Source: Paraburkholderia acidipaludis NBRC 101816 (GTDB lineage: Bacteria; Pseudomonadota; Gammaproteobacteria; Burkholderiales; Burkholderiaceae). From it: a DNA stretch of 64,000 nt. The stretch is from NCBI RefSeq assembly GCF_000684975.1, contig NZ_BAXZ01000006.1, positions 186,001 through 250,000 of the forward strand, in the 5' to 3' direction. The position numbers and the translations under genes are program-made. This document shows, piece after piece, positions 31,375 to 40,779 of this stretch. Numbering within the stretch: position 1 is the first letter of the stretch; each line of letters starts with the position of its first letter. The notes beneath the pieces are model-generated. The model saw nothing but the letters and a program-made list of their open reading frames with translations. It ran no database searches and was not told where the DNA came from.

Positions 31375-33735
31375 ATGCGCATCGTTTGCATCGGTGGCGG
31401 TCCGGCGGGCCTGTACTTCAGCCTGTTGATGAAGCGTCGCCACCCTGAACACGACATCACCGTGATCGAGCGGAACCGCCCGTACGACACGTTCGGCTGG
31501 GGCGTGGTGTTTTCGGACCAGACGCTCGGCAACCTGCGCGCGGCCGACCCCGAAAGCGCGGCGGAAATCCTCGACGCCTTCAATCACTGGGACGACATCG
31601 AGGTCAACTACCGCGGCCGCGCGATCCGGTCCTCGGGGCATGGCTTCTGCGGCATCGGCCGCAAGCGCCTCCTCAACATCCTGCAGGCGCGCTGCGAAGC
31701 ACTCGGCGTGAAGCTCGTGTTCGAGTCGCAGATCACCGACGACGATATCGGCGAAGCCGACCTCGTCATCGCCAGCGACGGCCTGAACAGCGCCACGCGC
31801 CAGAAATACGCCGCGACGTACCAGCCCGATATCGACCTGCGCGATTGCCGCTTCGTGTGGCTCGGCACGTCGAAGCTCTTCGACGCGTTCACCTTCGCGT
31901 TCGAAGAAACCGAGTGGGGCTGGTTCCAGGCGCACGCCTACCGCTTCGACGAGAACACCTCCACCTTCATCGTCGAAGCGCCCGAGCACGTCTGGCGCGC
32001 GGCGGGTCTCGACACCATGAGCAAGGAAGACAGCATCGCGTTCTGCGAGAAGCTCTTCGCGCGTTATCTGGACGGCCACGCGCTGCGCTCGAATGCGTCG
32101 CACCTGCGCGGCTCCTCGCAATGGATCCGCTTTCCGCGCGTGGTGAATCGCGAGTGGGTGCACTGGAAGCGTGACGCCGGCGGCAGCGAAACGCCCGTTG
32201 TGCTGATGGGCGACGCGGCGCACACGGCCCACTTCTCGATCGGCTCGGGCACCAAGCTCGCGCTCGAGGACGCAATCGAACTCGCCAACAGCATGGACGC
32301 GTGTCCGGGCGATCTGCGCGCCGCGCTCGCCCATTACACGAGCGTGCGCAGCGTGGACGTGCTGCGCATCCAGAATGCCGCGCGCAACTCGACGGAATGG
32401 TTCGAGCACGTGGACCGCTACGCGCACTTCGAGCCGGAGCAGTTCGCCTACTCGCTGCTCACGCGCTCGCAGCGCATTTCGCACGAGAATCTGCGCGAGC
32501 GCGACGCGGCCTGGCTCGGCGGTTTCGAATCATGGCTGGCCGCGCGGGCGGGCGCGGGCAAACGCGCCGTGCCGCCCATGTTCACGCCGTACACGGTACG
32601 CGGCGTTACGCTGAAGAACCGCATCGTGGTCTCGCCGATGGCGCAGTACTCGGCGCGCGACGGCGTGGCCGGCGACTATCACCTGACGCACCTTGGCGCG
32701 CGCGCCATGGGCGGCGCGGGCCTCGTGATGACCGAAATGACCTGCGTCTCGCCCGAGGCGCGTATCACGCCGGGATGCCCGGGCCTCTATACGACGGAGC
32801 AGCGCGACGCCTGGCGGCGCATCGTGGACTTCGTGCATACGCAGTCGGACGCGAAGATCGGCATCCAGATCGGCCATTCGGGCGCCAAGGGCTCGACGCG
32901 CGTGGCGTGGGAAGGCATCGACCAGCCCTTGCCCGACGGCAACTGGCCGCTCGTTTCCGCCTCGCCGCAGCAGTATCTGCGCGGCGTGAGCCAGTGGGCT
33001 CAGGAAGCCAGCTCCGCGGAACTGCAGGAAATCAAGGCGCAGTTCGTACGCTCGACGGAACTGGCGGTCGAAGCGGGCTTCGACTGGCTCGAACTGCACT
33101 GCGCGCACGGCTACCTGCTTTCGAGCTTCCTCTCTCCGCTCACCAATCAGCGCAGCGACGCCTACGGCGGCTCGCTGGAGAACCGCTTGCGCTACCCGCT
33201 GGAGGTGTTCGCCGCGATTCGCGCCGTGTGGCCGGCCGACAAACCGATTTCGGTGCGCATCTCCGCACACGACTGGGTCGAGGGCGGCAATACGCCCGAC
33301 GACGCGGTCGAGATCGCGCGCGCCTTCAAGGCGGCGGGCGCGGACATGATCGACGTTTCGTCGGGCCAGGTGAGCAAGGAAGAACGCCCCGTCTATGGCC
33401 GCATGTTCCAGACGCCTTTCGCCGACCGCATCCGCAACGAAGCGGACATCCCCACCATCGCGGTGGGCGCGATCTCCGAAGCGGACCACGCGAACGGCAT
33501 CATCGCGGCGGGCCGCGCCGACCTCTGCGCGGTCGCGCGGCCGCACCTCGCGAACCCTTCGTGGACGCTGACCGAAGCCGCGAAGATCGGCTATCTCGAC
33601 GTCATGTGGCCGCGCCAGTACACGGCGGCCAAGACCCAGCTCGAACGCAATATCGAGCGCGAGCGGGCCGCGGCCGCCGCGAGCGCGGGGCTCTCGCCGC
33701 TCGAACGCGCCCAGCGTGCGGAAGGAACCGTGTGA
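31375..33735 (+). CDS. Bifunctional 2-aminobenzoyl-CoA monooxygenase/reductase (or salicylyl-CoA 5-hydroxylase)
   Basis: 786 residues, start after AAGGAG. N-terminal FAD monooxygenase (GGGPAG at 7-12, GDAAHTAHFSIGSGTKLALEDA in the FAD-binding end) fused from about residue 395 to an old-yellow-enzyme reductase (MFTPYTVRGVTLKNRIVVSP, HGYLLSSFLSPLTNQRSDAYGG). This two-domain plan is that of the Azoarcus enzyme, which hydroxylates and reduces 2-aminobenzoyl-CoA with O2 and NADH. Very similar proteins are named salicylyl-CoA 5-hydroxylase; the neighbours favour the former. Confidence 0.85.
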   Translation: MRIVCIGGGPAGLYFSLLMKRRHPEHDITVIERNRPYDTFGWGVVFSDQTLGNLRAADPESAAEILDAFNHWDDIEVNYRGRAIRSSGHGFCGIGRKRLLNILQARCEALGVKLVFESQITDDDIGEADLVIASDGLNSATRQKYAATYQPDIDLRDCRFVWLGTSKLFDAFTFAFEETEWGWFQAHAYRFDENTSTFIVEAPEHVWRAAGLDTMSKEDSIAFCEKLFARYLDGHALRSNASHLRGSSQWIRFPRVVNREWVHWKRDAGGSETPVVLMGDAAHTAHFSIGSGTKLALEDAIELANSMDACPGDLRAALAHYTSVRSVDVLRIQNAARNSTEWFEHVDRYAHFEPEQFAYSLLTRSQRISHENLRERDAAWLGGFESWLAARAGAGKRAVPPMFTPYTVRGVTLKNRIVVSPMAQYSARDGVAGDYHLTHLGARAMGGAGLVMTEMTCVSPEARITPGCPGLYTTEQRDAWRRIVDFVHTQSDAKIGIQIGHSGAKGSTRVAWEGIDQPLPDGNWPLVSASPQQYLRGVSQWAQEASSAELQEIKAQFVRSTELAVEAGFDWLELHCAHGYLLSSFLSPLTNQRSDAYGGSLENRLRYPLEVFAAIRAVWPADKPISVRISAHDWVEGGNTPDDAVEIARAFKAAGADMIDVSSGQVSKEERPVYGRMFQTPFADRIRNEADIPTIAVGAISEADHANGIIAAGRADLCAVARPHLANPSWTLTEAAKIGYLDVMWPRQYTAAKTQLERNIERERAAAAASAGLSPLERAQRAEGTV

Positions 33736-34517
33736 TGAGCGCACAGAACACGCTTGCGGACCGCCACGCGGTCGTCACGGGCGGCGGCAGCGGCATCGGC
33801 GCCGCCACGGCGGCGGCCCTGTTGCGCGCCGGCGCGCGCGTCACGCTAATGGGGCGCGACGCAGCGCGCCTCGAAGCGCAACGCGCGGCGCTTGGCGGTA
33901 CTGAATATGTCGCCTGCGAGAGCGTCGACGTGACGGACGAAAATGCCGTCGACGCAGCATTCGCCCGCGCCGCCGAACATTTCGGCCTGGTCGACATCCT
34001 CGTGAACAACGCGGGCCAGGCACAGGCCGCCCCCTTCGCGCAGACCGATCTCGCGCTGTGGCGCCGCATGCTCGACGTCAACCTGACCGGCGCGTTCCTC
34101 TGCACGCGCGCCGTGCTGCCCGCCATGCTCGCCGGCAAGCACGGACGCATCGTCAACGTCGCGAGCACGGCGGGCCAGGTCGGCTATCCCTACGTCGCCG
34201 CCTATTGCGCCTCGAAACATGGCGTGATCGGCATGACGCGCGCCCTCGCGCTCGAAGTCGCAACGCAAGGCGTGACCGTCAACGCGGTCTGCCCGGGCTA
34301 CACGGAAACCGAGCTGTTGCAGGCCTCGATCGAACAGATCACGCGCAAGACTTCGCGCAGCGCCGAGGAGGCGCGCAGCCTCCTGGTTCGCCACAATCCT
34401 CAGCAGCGCTTCGTTACGCCCGACGAAGTCGCCAACGCCGTGCTGTGGCTTTGCGCGCCCGGTTCCGCCGCCATCACCGGGCAATCCCTTTCCGTTTCCG
34501 GTGGAGAAATCACATGA
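33735..34517 (+). CDS. SDR-family dehydrogenase of the aromatic cluster
   Basis: 260 residues. TGGGSGIG, NNAG and YCASKHGVIGM motifs. Its ATG overlaps the stop of the monooxygenase in TGATG. Probably acts as a 3-hydroxyacyl-CoA dehydrogenase after dearomatisation. Overlaps the MarR gene in ATGA, giving three coupled genes. Confidence 0.85.
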   Translation: MSAQNTLADRHAVVTGGGSGIGAATAAALLRAGARVTLMGRDAARLEAQRAALGGTEYVACESVDVTDENAVDAAFARAAEHFGLVDILVNNAGQAQAAPFAQTDLALWRRMLDVNLTGAFLCTRAVLPAMLAGKHGRIVNVASTAGQVGYPYVAAYCASKHGVIGMTRALALEVATQGVTVNAVCPGYTETELLQASIEQITRKTSRSAEEARSLLVRHNPQQRFVTPDEVANAVLWLCAPGSAAITGQSLSVSGGEIT

Positions 34518-35065
34518 GCCCGCCCGTGCCCGCGCGCAAGAATGCCGCCCCGAAAACGCCGCGCAAGGGGGTAGCGAACCCGGCCGGGAACGTGGTCGAC
34601 ATGGAGATGAGCACCGGCGCCGACAGCCACATGGGCCTGCGCCTCTGGCTACGCCTGCTCACCACGACGAACCTCGTGCAGGCCGAGCTGCGCCGCCGCC
34701 TGCGCGCCGAATTCGACACCACGCTGCCGCGCTTCGACCTGATGGCGCAGCTCGAACGCCACCCGGAAGGGCTGCGCATGACCGAGCTGTCGCGCCGCAT
34801 GATGGTCACGGGCGGCAACGTCACCGGTATCACCGACCAGCTCGAGAAAGAAGGCCTCGTCGTGCGCGATGCGGACCCGGCCGACCGTCGCTCGATCGCC
34901 GTGCGCCTCACGCCGGAAGGCCGCAAGCTGTTCGACCGCATGGCGGCGGCCCACGAGCAATGGGTGGTCGAGATGTTCGGCGGCTTGTCTCTCGACGACA
35001 AGTCGAGGATGCACGAGCGGCTAGGCAAGCTCAAGCAGCATCTGCGCGACAGCCTGGAAGGCTGA
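34514..35065 (+). CDS. MarR-family transcriptional regulator
   Basis: 183 residues. Winged helix GLRMTELSRRMMVTGGNVTG with the DPADRRSIAVRLTPEG wing. The N-terminal 40 residues are Pro/Ala/Lys-rich. Placed inside the operon it likely controls, probably binding the palindrome at 31326-31337 and released by an aromatic acyl-CoA, as for BadR-like regulators; the ligand is inference. Confidence 0.85.
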   Translation: MSPPVPARKNAAPKTPRKGVANPAGNVVDMEMSTGADSHMGLRLWLRLLTTTNLVQAELRRRLRAEFDTTLPRFDLMAQLERHPEGLRMTELSRRMMVTGGNVTGITDQLEKEGLVVRDADPADRRSIAVRLTPEGRKLFDRMAAAHEQWVVEMFGGLSLDDKSRMHERLGKLKQHLRDSLEG

Positions 35066-35135
35066 GGCGCACCGCAATTCAGGCATGGGGCACCGGGCGC
35101 CAAAGCGCCGGCTCCCGCCACACCGGAGACTTATC

Positions 35136-35990
35136 TTGACGACACGTTCCAACGCCGAAGCGCTCTTCGCGGGCAACCGCGTCACGCTGGCGGACTATCG
35201 TGCGCAGCACTTCGGCTGGTCCGTCGAAGGCCGCGTCGCGACCATCACGCTGAACCGCCCCGAGCGCAAGAACCCACTCACATTCGAATCGTATGCAGAA
35301 CTACGCGATCTCTTTCGTCAGCTGGCCTACGCAACCGACATCAAGACCATCGTGCTGCACGGCGCGGGCGGCAATTTCTGCTCGGGCGGCGACGTGCACG
35401 ACATCATCGCGCCGCTGGTCGATCTGCCGATGCCCGAACTGCTGATGTTCACGCGCATGACGGGCGATCTCGTGAAAGCCATGCGCCACTGCCCGCAGCC
35501 CGTCATCGCCGCGGTGGATGGCGTGTGCGCGGGCGCGGGCGCGATCCTCGCCATGGCCTCCGACATGCGCTACGGCACGGCGCGCAGCAAGCTCGCGTTC
35601 CTTTTCACGCGCGTGGGGCTCGCGGGCTGCGACATGGGCGCGTGCGCGATCCTGCCGCGCATCATCGGTCAGGGCCGCGCCGCGGAATTGCTCTACACGG
35701 GCCGCTCGGCAAGCGGCGACGAAGGCCTGGCGTGGGGCTTCTATAACCGCCTGTGCGACCCCGACACGCTGCTGGCCGACGCGCAGCAACTGGCCGCCGA
35801 TCTCGCCGCCGGCCCCACGTTCGCGCACGGCATCACGAAGACGATGCTGCATCAGGAATGGACCATGAGCATCGACGAAGCGATCGAATCCGAAGCGCAA
35901 GCCCAGGCGATCTGCATGGTCACACGCGATTTCGGCCGCGCCTATACGGCATTCGCGGCAAAGACGCGTCCGGTATTCGAGGGAGATTGA
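35136..35990 (+). CDS. Enoyl-CoA hydratase/isomerase family protein
   Basis: 284 residues from a TTG start with GGAGA ribosome site. Crotonase fold: GRVATITLNRPERKNPLTF, oxyanion-hole HGAGGNFCSGGDVHDI and GVCAGAGAILAMASDMRYG. Likely a hydratase or ring-opening hydrolase step in the aromatic pathway. Longer than the ~260-residue core because of the N-terminal ~27 residues. Five bases separate it from the next gene. Confidence 0.82.
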   Translation: MTTRSNAEALFAGNRVTLADYRAQHFGWSVEGRVATITLNRPERKNPLTFESYAELRDLFRQLAYATDIKTIVLHGAGGNFCSGGDVHDIIAPLVDLPMPELLMFTRMTGDLVKAMRHCPQPVIAAVDGVCAGAGAILAMASDMRYGTARSKLAFLFTRVGLAGCDMGACAILPRIIGQGRAAELLYTGRSASGDEGLAWGFYNRLCDPDTLLADAQQLAADLAAGPTFAHGITKTMLHQEWTMSIDEAIESEAQAQAICMVTRDFGRAYTAFAAKTRPVFEGD

Positions 35991-35994
35991 CGAG

Positions 35995-37179
35995 ATGGCA
36001 TCCGCTGAATTCAATCCGCACGACGCCATCGCCTGGCCGTTCTTCGAAGCGCGCCACCGCGCGCTCGCCGCCGGCATCGAAGCCTGGTCGCACGAGCATC
36101 TCGCCCATGTTCCGCACGACGACGTCGACGCCACCTGCCGCGCGCTCGTGCGCAAGCTCGGCGACGCGGGCTGGCTGAGCTACGGCGTAGGCGGCACCGC
36201 CTACGGCGGCCACGGCGACACGATCGATACGCGCGCCGTGTGCCTGCTGCGCGAGACGCTCGCCAAACACTCGGGCCTCGCCGACTTCGCTCTGGCGATG
36301 CAGGGCCTCGGCTCCGGCGCCATTTCGCTGGCGGGCACCGATGCGCAGAAGTCGCGCTATCTGCCGCGTGTAGCGCGCGGCGAAGCGCTCGCCGCGTTCG
36401 CGCTCTCGGAACCGGAGGCGGGCTCCGATGTCGCGGCCATGGCGCTCGCCGCGCGCGCGGACGGCGACGACTATGTGCTGGACGGCGAGAAGACGTGGAT
36501 TTCGAACGGCGGCATCGCCGACTTCTACGTGGTGTTCGCCCGCACCGGCGAAGCGCCGGGCTCGCGCGGCATCAGCGCTTTCATCGTGGATGCCGATGCG
36601 CCGGGGCTCGAAATCGCCGAGCGCATCGACGTGATCGCCCCGCATCCGCTCGCACGCCTGCGTTTCACGGGCGCGCGCGTGAAACGCAGCCAGATGCTCG
36701 GCGTGCCCGGCGAAGGCTTCAAGATCGCCATGCGCACGCTCGATATTTTCCGCACGTCCGTGGCGGCGGCCTCGCTGGGATTCGCTCGCCGCGCGCTGGC
36801 CGAAGGCCTTTCGCGCGCTGCTTCGCGCAAGATGTTCGGGCAGACCCTCGGCGATTTTCAGTTGACCCAGGCAAAGCTCGCGCAGATGGCGCTGACGATC
36901 GACAGCAGCGCCCTGCTCGTCTACCGCGCGGCCTGGCTGCGCGACCAGGGCGAAAGCGTCACGCGTGAGGCCGCGATGGCGAAGTGGCACGCCAGCGAAG
37001 GCGCGCAGCAGGTGATCGACGCGGCCGTGCAGATCTGGGGCGGCATGGGCGTGCAAAGCGGCAACACGGTGGAGACGCTCTATCGCGAGATCCGCTCGCT
37101 GCGCATCTACGAAGGCGCGACGGAGGTGCAGCAACTGATCGTGGGGCGCGACCTGCTCAAGGCCCACGCCGGCGCATAA
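35995..37179 (+). CDS. Acyl-CoA dehydrogenase of the aromatic cluster
   Basis: 394 residues. FALSEPEAGSDVAAMALAAR, EKTWISNGGIADFYVVFART, and QIWGGMGVQSGNTVETLYRE are standard acyl-CoA dehydrogenase motifs for FAD and CoA substrate binding. Expected to introduce a double bond into the reduced-ring CoA intermediate. Good GGGAGATTGACGAG leader; same strand and tight spacing with the hydratase. Confidence 0.86.
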   Translation: MASAEFNPHDAIAWPFFEARHRALAAGIEAWSHEHLAHVPHDDVDATCRALVRKLGDAGWLSYGVGGTAYGGHGDTIDTRAVCLLRETLAKHSGLADFALAMQGLGSGAISLAGTDAQKSRYLPRVARGEALAAFALSEPEAGSDVAAMALAARADGDDYVLDGEKTWISNGGIADFYVVFARTGEAPGSRGISAFIVDADAPGLEIAERIDVIAPHPLARLRFTGARVKRSQMLGVPGEGFKIAMRTLDIFRTSVAAASLGFARRALAEGLSRAASRKMFGQTLGDFQLTQAKLAQMALTIDSSALLVYRAAWLRDQGESVTREAAMAKWHASEGAQQVIDAAVQIWGGMGVQSGNTVETLYREIRSLRIYEGATEVQQLIVGRDLLKAHAGA

Positions 37180-37218
37180 GCCCGCTCTGCAATCGCCATA
37201 CATCGAATCGGACGACAC

Positions 37219-37614
37219 ATGAAAAAAGCGCTTCTTCCCGCCGGCTGGGTCAAGCCCCGCGGTTATGCAAACGGCGTCGCCGCAAGCGGCACGCAAGTCT
37301 TTATCGCCGGCCAGATCGGCTGGGACGAGAACGCCCGGTTCACGAGCCGCGAGTTCGGCGCCCAGGCCGTGCAGGCGCTGCGTAACATCGTCGCCGTGCT
37401 CGAAGCGGCGGGCGGCAAGCCAGAGCATCTCGTGCGCATGACGTGGTACGTCACCGACAAGCGCGAGTACCTCGCGGCGCTCAAGGAGATCGGCGGAGCG
37501 TTTCGCGAGCTGATCGGCGACTACGACATTGCGATGAGCGCCATCCAGGTAGCCGCGCTGATCGAGGACGACGCGAAGGTCGAAATCGAAGCCACTGCGG
37601 TGATTCCCGACTAA
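37219..37614 (+). CDS. RidA-family (YjgF/UK114) enamine/imine deaminase
   Basis: 131 residues. QVFIAGQIGWDENARFTS and the VRMTWYVTDKREYLAAL... AMSAIQVAALIEDDAKVEIEATAVIPD end are RidA signatures. RidA proteins hydrolyse reactive enamines/imines. In a 2-aminobenzoate pathway the reduced ring is an enamine that must lose ammonia, which would explain the gene's presence. Confidence 0.85.
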   Translation: MKKALLPAGWVKPRGYANGVAASGTQVFIAGQIGWDENARFTSREFGAQAVQALRNIVAVLEAAGGKPEHLVRMTWYVTDKREYLAALKEIGGAFRELIGDYDIAMSAIQVAALIEDDAKVEIEATAVIPD

Positions 37615-37679
37615 ACGCAGCGCCTGAACGACACCCTCAGAAACGGCAACAGACAGTACGAACCCATGTTGGAGACGTC

Positions 37680-39317
37680 ATGGAAGCGACAGCCCACGTC
37701 GATACCTTCGCCCGCGACCACCTACCGGCCGAATCGCAGTGGCCCGCGCTGCTGCTCGACAATCCCGATGTCGCCTACCCGGCGCGGCTCAATTGCGCAG
37801 TGGAACTGCTGGACCGCGCGATCGAGATGGGACGCGGCGCGGCGCCGGCCATCTGGTCCGACGTCGACGGCAAGCCCGAGGCCACGACCTATGCGCAACT
37901 GCGCGCGCTGGTAGATCGCAGCGCGCACGTCCTCGTCGAGGACATGGGCCTCGTGCCCGGCAACCGCGTGCTGCTGCGCGGCCCCAACACGCTGCAGATG
38001 GCCGTGGCGCTGCTCGCCGCGCTGAAGGCGGGGCTCGTGGTGGTGCCCACCATGCCGCTCTTGCGCGCAAAGGAGCTGAAGCAGATCGTCGACAAGGCCC
38101 AGGTCGGCGCGGCGCTGTGCGACGTGCGGCTCGCCGACGAACTGGCGCGCTGCACGGACCCCGCCGACGAGTTCTTCTGTGCGGACCTCAAGCAGGTGCG
38201 CTACTTCCACGACGACGCGCCGGGCAGCCTGGAGAGTCTCGCGGCCGGCAAGCCGGCAACGTTCGCCGCCTGCGACACGGCGGCCGACGACGTGTGCCTG
38301 ATCGCTTTCACGAGCGGCACGACGGGCACGCCGAAGGGCTGCATGCATTTTCATCGCGACGTGCTCGCGATGTGCGATCTCTTCCCGCGCCATGTCTTGA
38401 AGCCCACGGCCGACGATGTGTTCTGCGGCACGCCGCCGCTCGCGTTTACGTTCGGACTGGGCGGCCTGTTGTGCTTTCCGCTGCGCGTGGGCGCCTCGAC
38501 CGTGCTGATCGAGAAGCTCACGCCCGCGCTCCTGCTGCAGGCTATCGAGCGGTTCGGCGCGACCATCGTCTTCACCGCCCCCACCTTCTACCGGCAAATG
38601 GCTCCGCTCGCGAAAGACGCCGATCTGTCGAGCTTGCGCAGGACGGTTTCCGCGGGCGAGGCATTGCCGCAAGCCACGCGCGAGCTCTGGCGCGCAGCGA
38701 CGGGCATCGAGATGGTGGACGGCATCGGCGGCACGGAAATGATCCATATCTTCATCTCCTCGGCCGGCGCCGAGGTGCGGCCAGGGTCGATCGGCCGCGC
38801 CGTGCCGGGCTATATCGTGCAGGCCCTCGACGACGCGCTCCAACCGGTCGCGCCGGGCGTGACCGGCCACCTCGCCGTGAGAGGCCCAACGGGCTGCCGC
38901 TATCTGGCCGACGAACGGCAGATGAAGTTCGTGCGCGACGGCTGGAATCTGCCGGGCGACGCGGTTTCGATCGATGCGGACGGCTATGTGTACTACCAGG
39001 CTCGCGCCGACGACATGATCGTCTCCTCGGGCTACAACATCGCGGGCCCCGAAGTGGAAACCGTGCTCATGCAGCATCCGGCTGTGGCCGAGTGCGGGGT
39101 GATCGGCGCGCCTGACGAATTGCGCGGGCAGGTGGTGAAAGCCTTTATCGTGCTGAGGCCGGGCTACAAGGGCGACGAAGCGATGGTCGGCGAGCTGCAG
39201 AACTTCGTGAAGAACGCGGTTGCCGCGTACAAATATCCGCGCGTCATCGCGTTCATGGACGCTCTCCCGCGCACGGAAACCGGCAAGCTGAAGCGTGCGG
39301 CGTTGCGCGCGATGTGA
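37680..39317 (+). CDS. 2-aminobenzoate/benzoate-CoA ligase
   Basis: 545 residues, start after GGAGACGTC. IAFTSGTTGTPKGCMHFH, the DDVFCGTPPLAFTFGLGGLL segment, and catalytic RTETGKLKRAALR are typical of the benzoate/2-aminobenzoate-CoA ligase subfamily. It makes the CoA thioester that enters the pathway. Last gene of the cluster. An upstream in-frame extension from 37443 shadows RidA. Confidence 0.85.
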   Translation: MEATAHVDTFARDHLPAESQWPALLLDNPDVAYPARLNCAVELLDRAIEMGRGAAPAIWSDVDGKPEATTYAQLRALVDRSAHVLVEDMGLVPGNRVLLRGPNTLQMAVALLAALKAGLVVVPTMPLLRAKELKQIVDKAQVGAALCDVRLADELARCTDPADEFFCADLKQVRYFHDDAPGSLESLAAGKPATFAACDTAADDVCLIAFTSGTTGTPKGCMHFHRDVLAMCDLFPRHVLKPTADDVFCGTPPLAFTFGLGGLLCFPLRVGASTVLIEKLTPALLLQAIERFGATIVFTAPTFYRQMAPLAKDADLSSLRRTVSAGEALPQATRELWRAATGIEMVDGIGGTEMIHIFISSAGAEVRPGSIGRAVPGYIVQALDDALQPVAPGVTGHLAVRGPTGCRYLADERQMKFVRDGWNLPGDAVSIDADGYVYYQARADDMIVSSGYNIAGPEVETVLMQHPAVAECGVIGAPDELRGQVVKAFIVLRPGYKGDEAMVGELQNFVKNAVAAYKYPRVIAFMDALPRTETGKLKRAALRAM

Positions 39318-39423
39318 TCACCGGGGCGGCCCGTTGCGGCATGCTGCTCAAATCAATCAATAATCCAACGTAATACGTTAAATATCCAACTATCTGACTT
39401 GTTTCAGCGAACTCGCCTCTTGC

Positions 39424-39461
39424 CCGTCTTGCCGCCCGCGAAAAACCGGGCGGCAAGACGG
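39424..39461. terminator. Strong hairpin between convergent genes
   Basis: Perfect 15-bp stem CCGTCTTGCCGCCCG / CGGGCGGCAAGACGG with an 8-base loop (CGAAAAAC), three bases from the stop of the AI-2E-type gene and 106 bases after the ligase stop. No T run, but stable enough to block both transcripts. Between 39335 and 39410 is an AT-rich stretch containing AACGT-AAT-ACGTT. Confidence 0.6.
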
Positions 39462-39463
39462 AC

Positions 39464-40540
39464 TCATTCGGAGATCTCGATGGAAGGCGGCGACGTCTTG
39501 TCGATCCAGGCGGTCAAGAGCGTAGAGGACACCGCCAGAATCGCCGGGCCGATGAAGAGCCCCACGATGCCGAACGCGAACATACCGCCCAGCACCCCCG
39601 AGAGAATCAGCAGCATCGAGAGGTTCACGCCGCGCCGGATCAGCACGGGGCGCACGAAGTTGTCGAGCATGACGACCATGACCGACCAGATGGCGAGCAG
39701 GATCGCCGCCACGTGCGCGTCGTGAACGAACAGCCAGATCGCGCCGCCGAACAGCGGCAGTCCGGGACCGATCTGCGCGAGGCACAACATGAGCATCAGG
39801 GCGGTGAGCACGCCCGCGCCCGGCACGCCGGCCACCACGAGACCAATGCCGCCGAGCGCGGACTGAAGCACCGCCGTCACGACGATGCCAAGCGCCACTG
39901 CACGGATCGACGCGCCTGCGAGGCGCACGGCCTCCGCGCCGTAGCGCGGACCCACGCGCTCCGCGAAGCGCGTGACGAAGGCAGCCGCACTCTCGCCCTG
40001 CGTGTACAGCACGCCGGTAATGACCACGGTGATAACCATGTGGATGACGAATACGCCCACCGAAGCAGCGTGGCCGATGAGCCAGTGCGCGGCGATGGAG
40101 ACATAGGGCTCGAGCCGCGCGAGCAATCCGCCGGGGCCGGCGTCCGAGAGCGTCTGCCATTCGTCGGCCACGCGGGAGCCGACCATCGGCACCTCATGAA
40201 CCCAGGTGGGCGGCGGCGGCAAAGCGTACTCGGGCAGCTTGCGAATCACACCCATGATCTCGGCGCCGTGCTCCGCGAGCGTCGAGATCGCTTCATAGAG
40301 CGGCAGGACGATCACGACCAGCAGGATCAGCAGCATGACGAGCGTGGCCAGCCCGCGCCGGTTGCCGAGGCGACGTTGGACCGCGAGCATCGCGGGCCAC
40401 GTGGCGACGACGATCATCGTCGCCCAGATGAGCCCTGGAATGAACGGGCGCATGACGTACAGGGAGCCGACCGTCAATGCGCAGAGAATCGCAACGACGA
40501 ACAGCGCTCGAGCAATGTCTGGCAGGTCTTGCTGCTTCAC
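39464..40540 (-). CDS. AI-2E-family transporter (PerM-like)
   Basis: 358 residues from a GTG start after AAGGAGACCCC. About eight membrane helices: paired helices at the start, a long loop with LPPPPTWVHEVPMVG, and PVLIRRGVNLSMLLILSGVLGGM near the end, as in the AI-2E/PerM family. Members export autoinducer-2 or act as ion antiporters; the substrate here is unknown. Confidence 0.83.
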   Translation of the reverse strand: MKQQDLPDIARALFVVAILCALTVGSLYVMRPFIPGLIWATMIVVATWPAMLAVQRRLGNRRGLATLVMLLILLVVIVLPLYEAISTLAEHGAEIMGVIRKLPEYALPPPPTWVHEVPMVGSRVADEWQTLSDAGPGGLLARLEPYVSIAAHWLIGHAASVGVFVIHMVITVVITGVLYTQGESAAAFVTRFAERVGPRYGAEAVRLAGASIRAVALGIVVTAVLQSALGGIGLVVAGVPGAGVLTALMLMLCLAQIGPGLPLFGGAIWLFVHDAHVAAILLAIWSVMVVMLDNFVRPVLIRRGVNLSMLLILSGVLGGMFAFGIVGLFIGPAILAVSSTLLTAWIDKTSPPSIEISE

Positions 40541-40779
40541 GGGGTCTCCTTGCGGCGCGGGCCGCATCATCACAACGGTCACAAAAAGGCATGGCGGTCC
40601 TCGCACCGGAAAGCACGGTCCGGCGGCGCGAGCCGACGCGCTAGTCTATCCCGGATGGATCCGAATCCGTCGCACAGTGGCCCTTTATCTTCGATAATGG
40701 CCGCTTCCGCGCCTCTAACGTCAGACCGACAGACTGCCGCGCTGCCAACCCGCGCGCCCCACCCCGAAAGAGACTCGCC

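Noticed and set aside
31267..32484. 405-residue minus-strand open frame
   Set aside because: Shadow of the monooxygenase/reductase gene, which has clear motifs, ribosome site and promoter.
32301..33734. 738-residue plus-strand open frame in another phase
   Set aside because: Arg/Ala-rich; only its last part (from 33735) is the real SDR.
35920..37428. 502-residue minus-strand open frame
   Set aside because: Shadow of the acyl-CoA dehydrogenase and RidA genes; high-GC third-position effect.
37722..39115. Long open frames on both strands over the CoA ligase
   Set aside because: Shadows; the ligase frame has the full set of adenylate-forming motifs.
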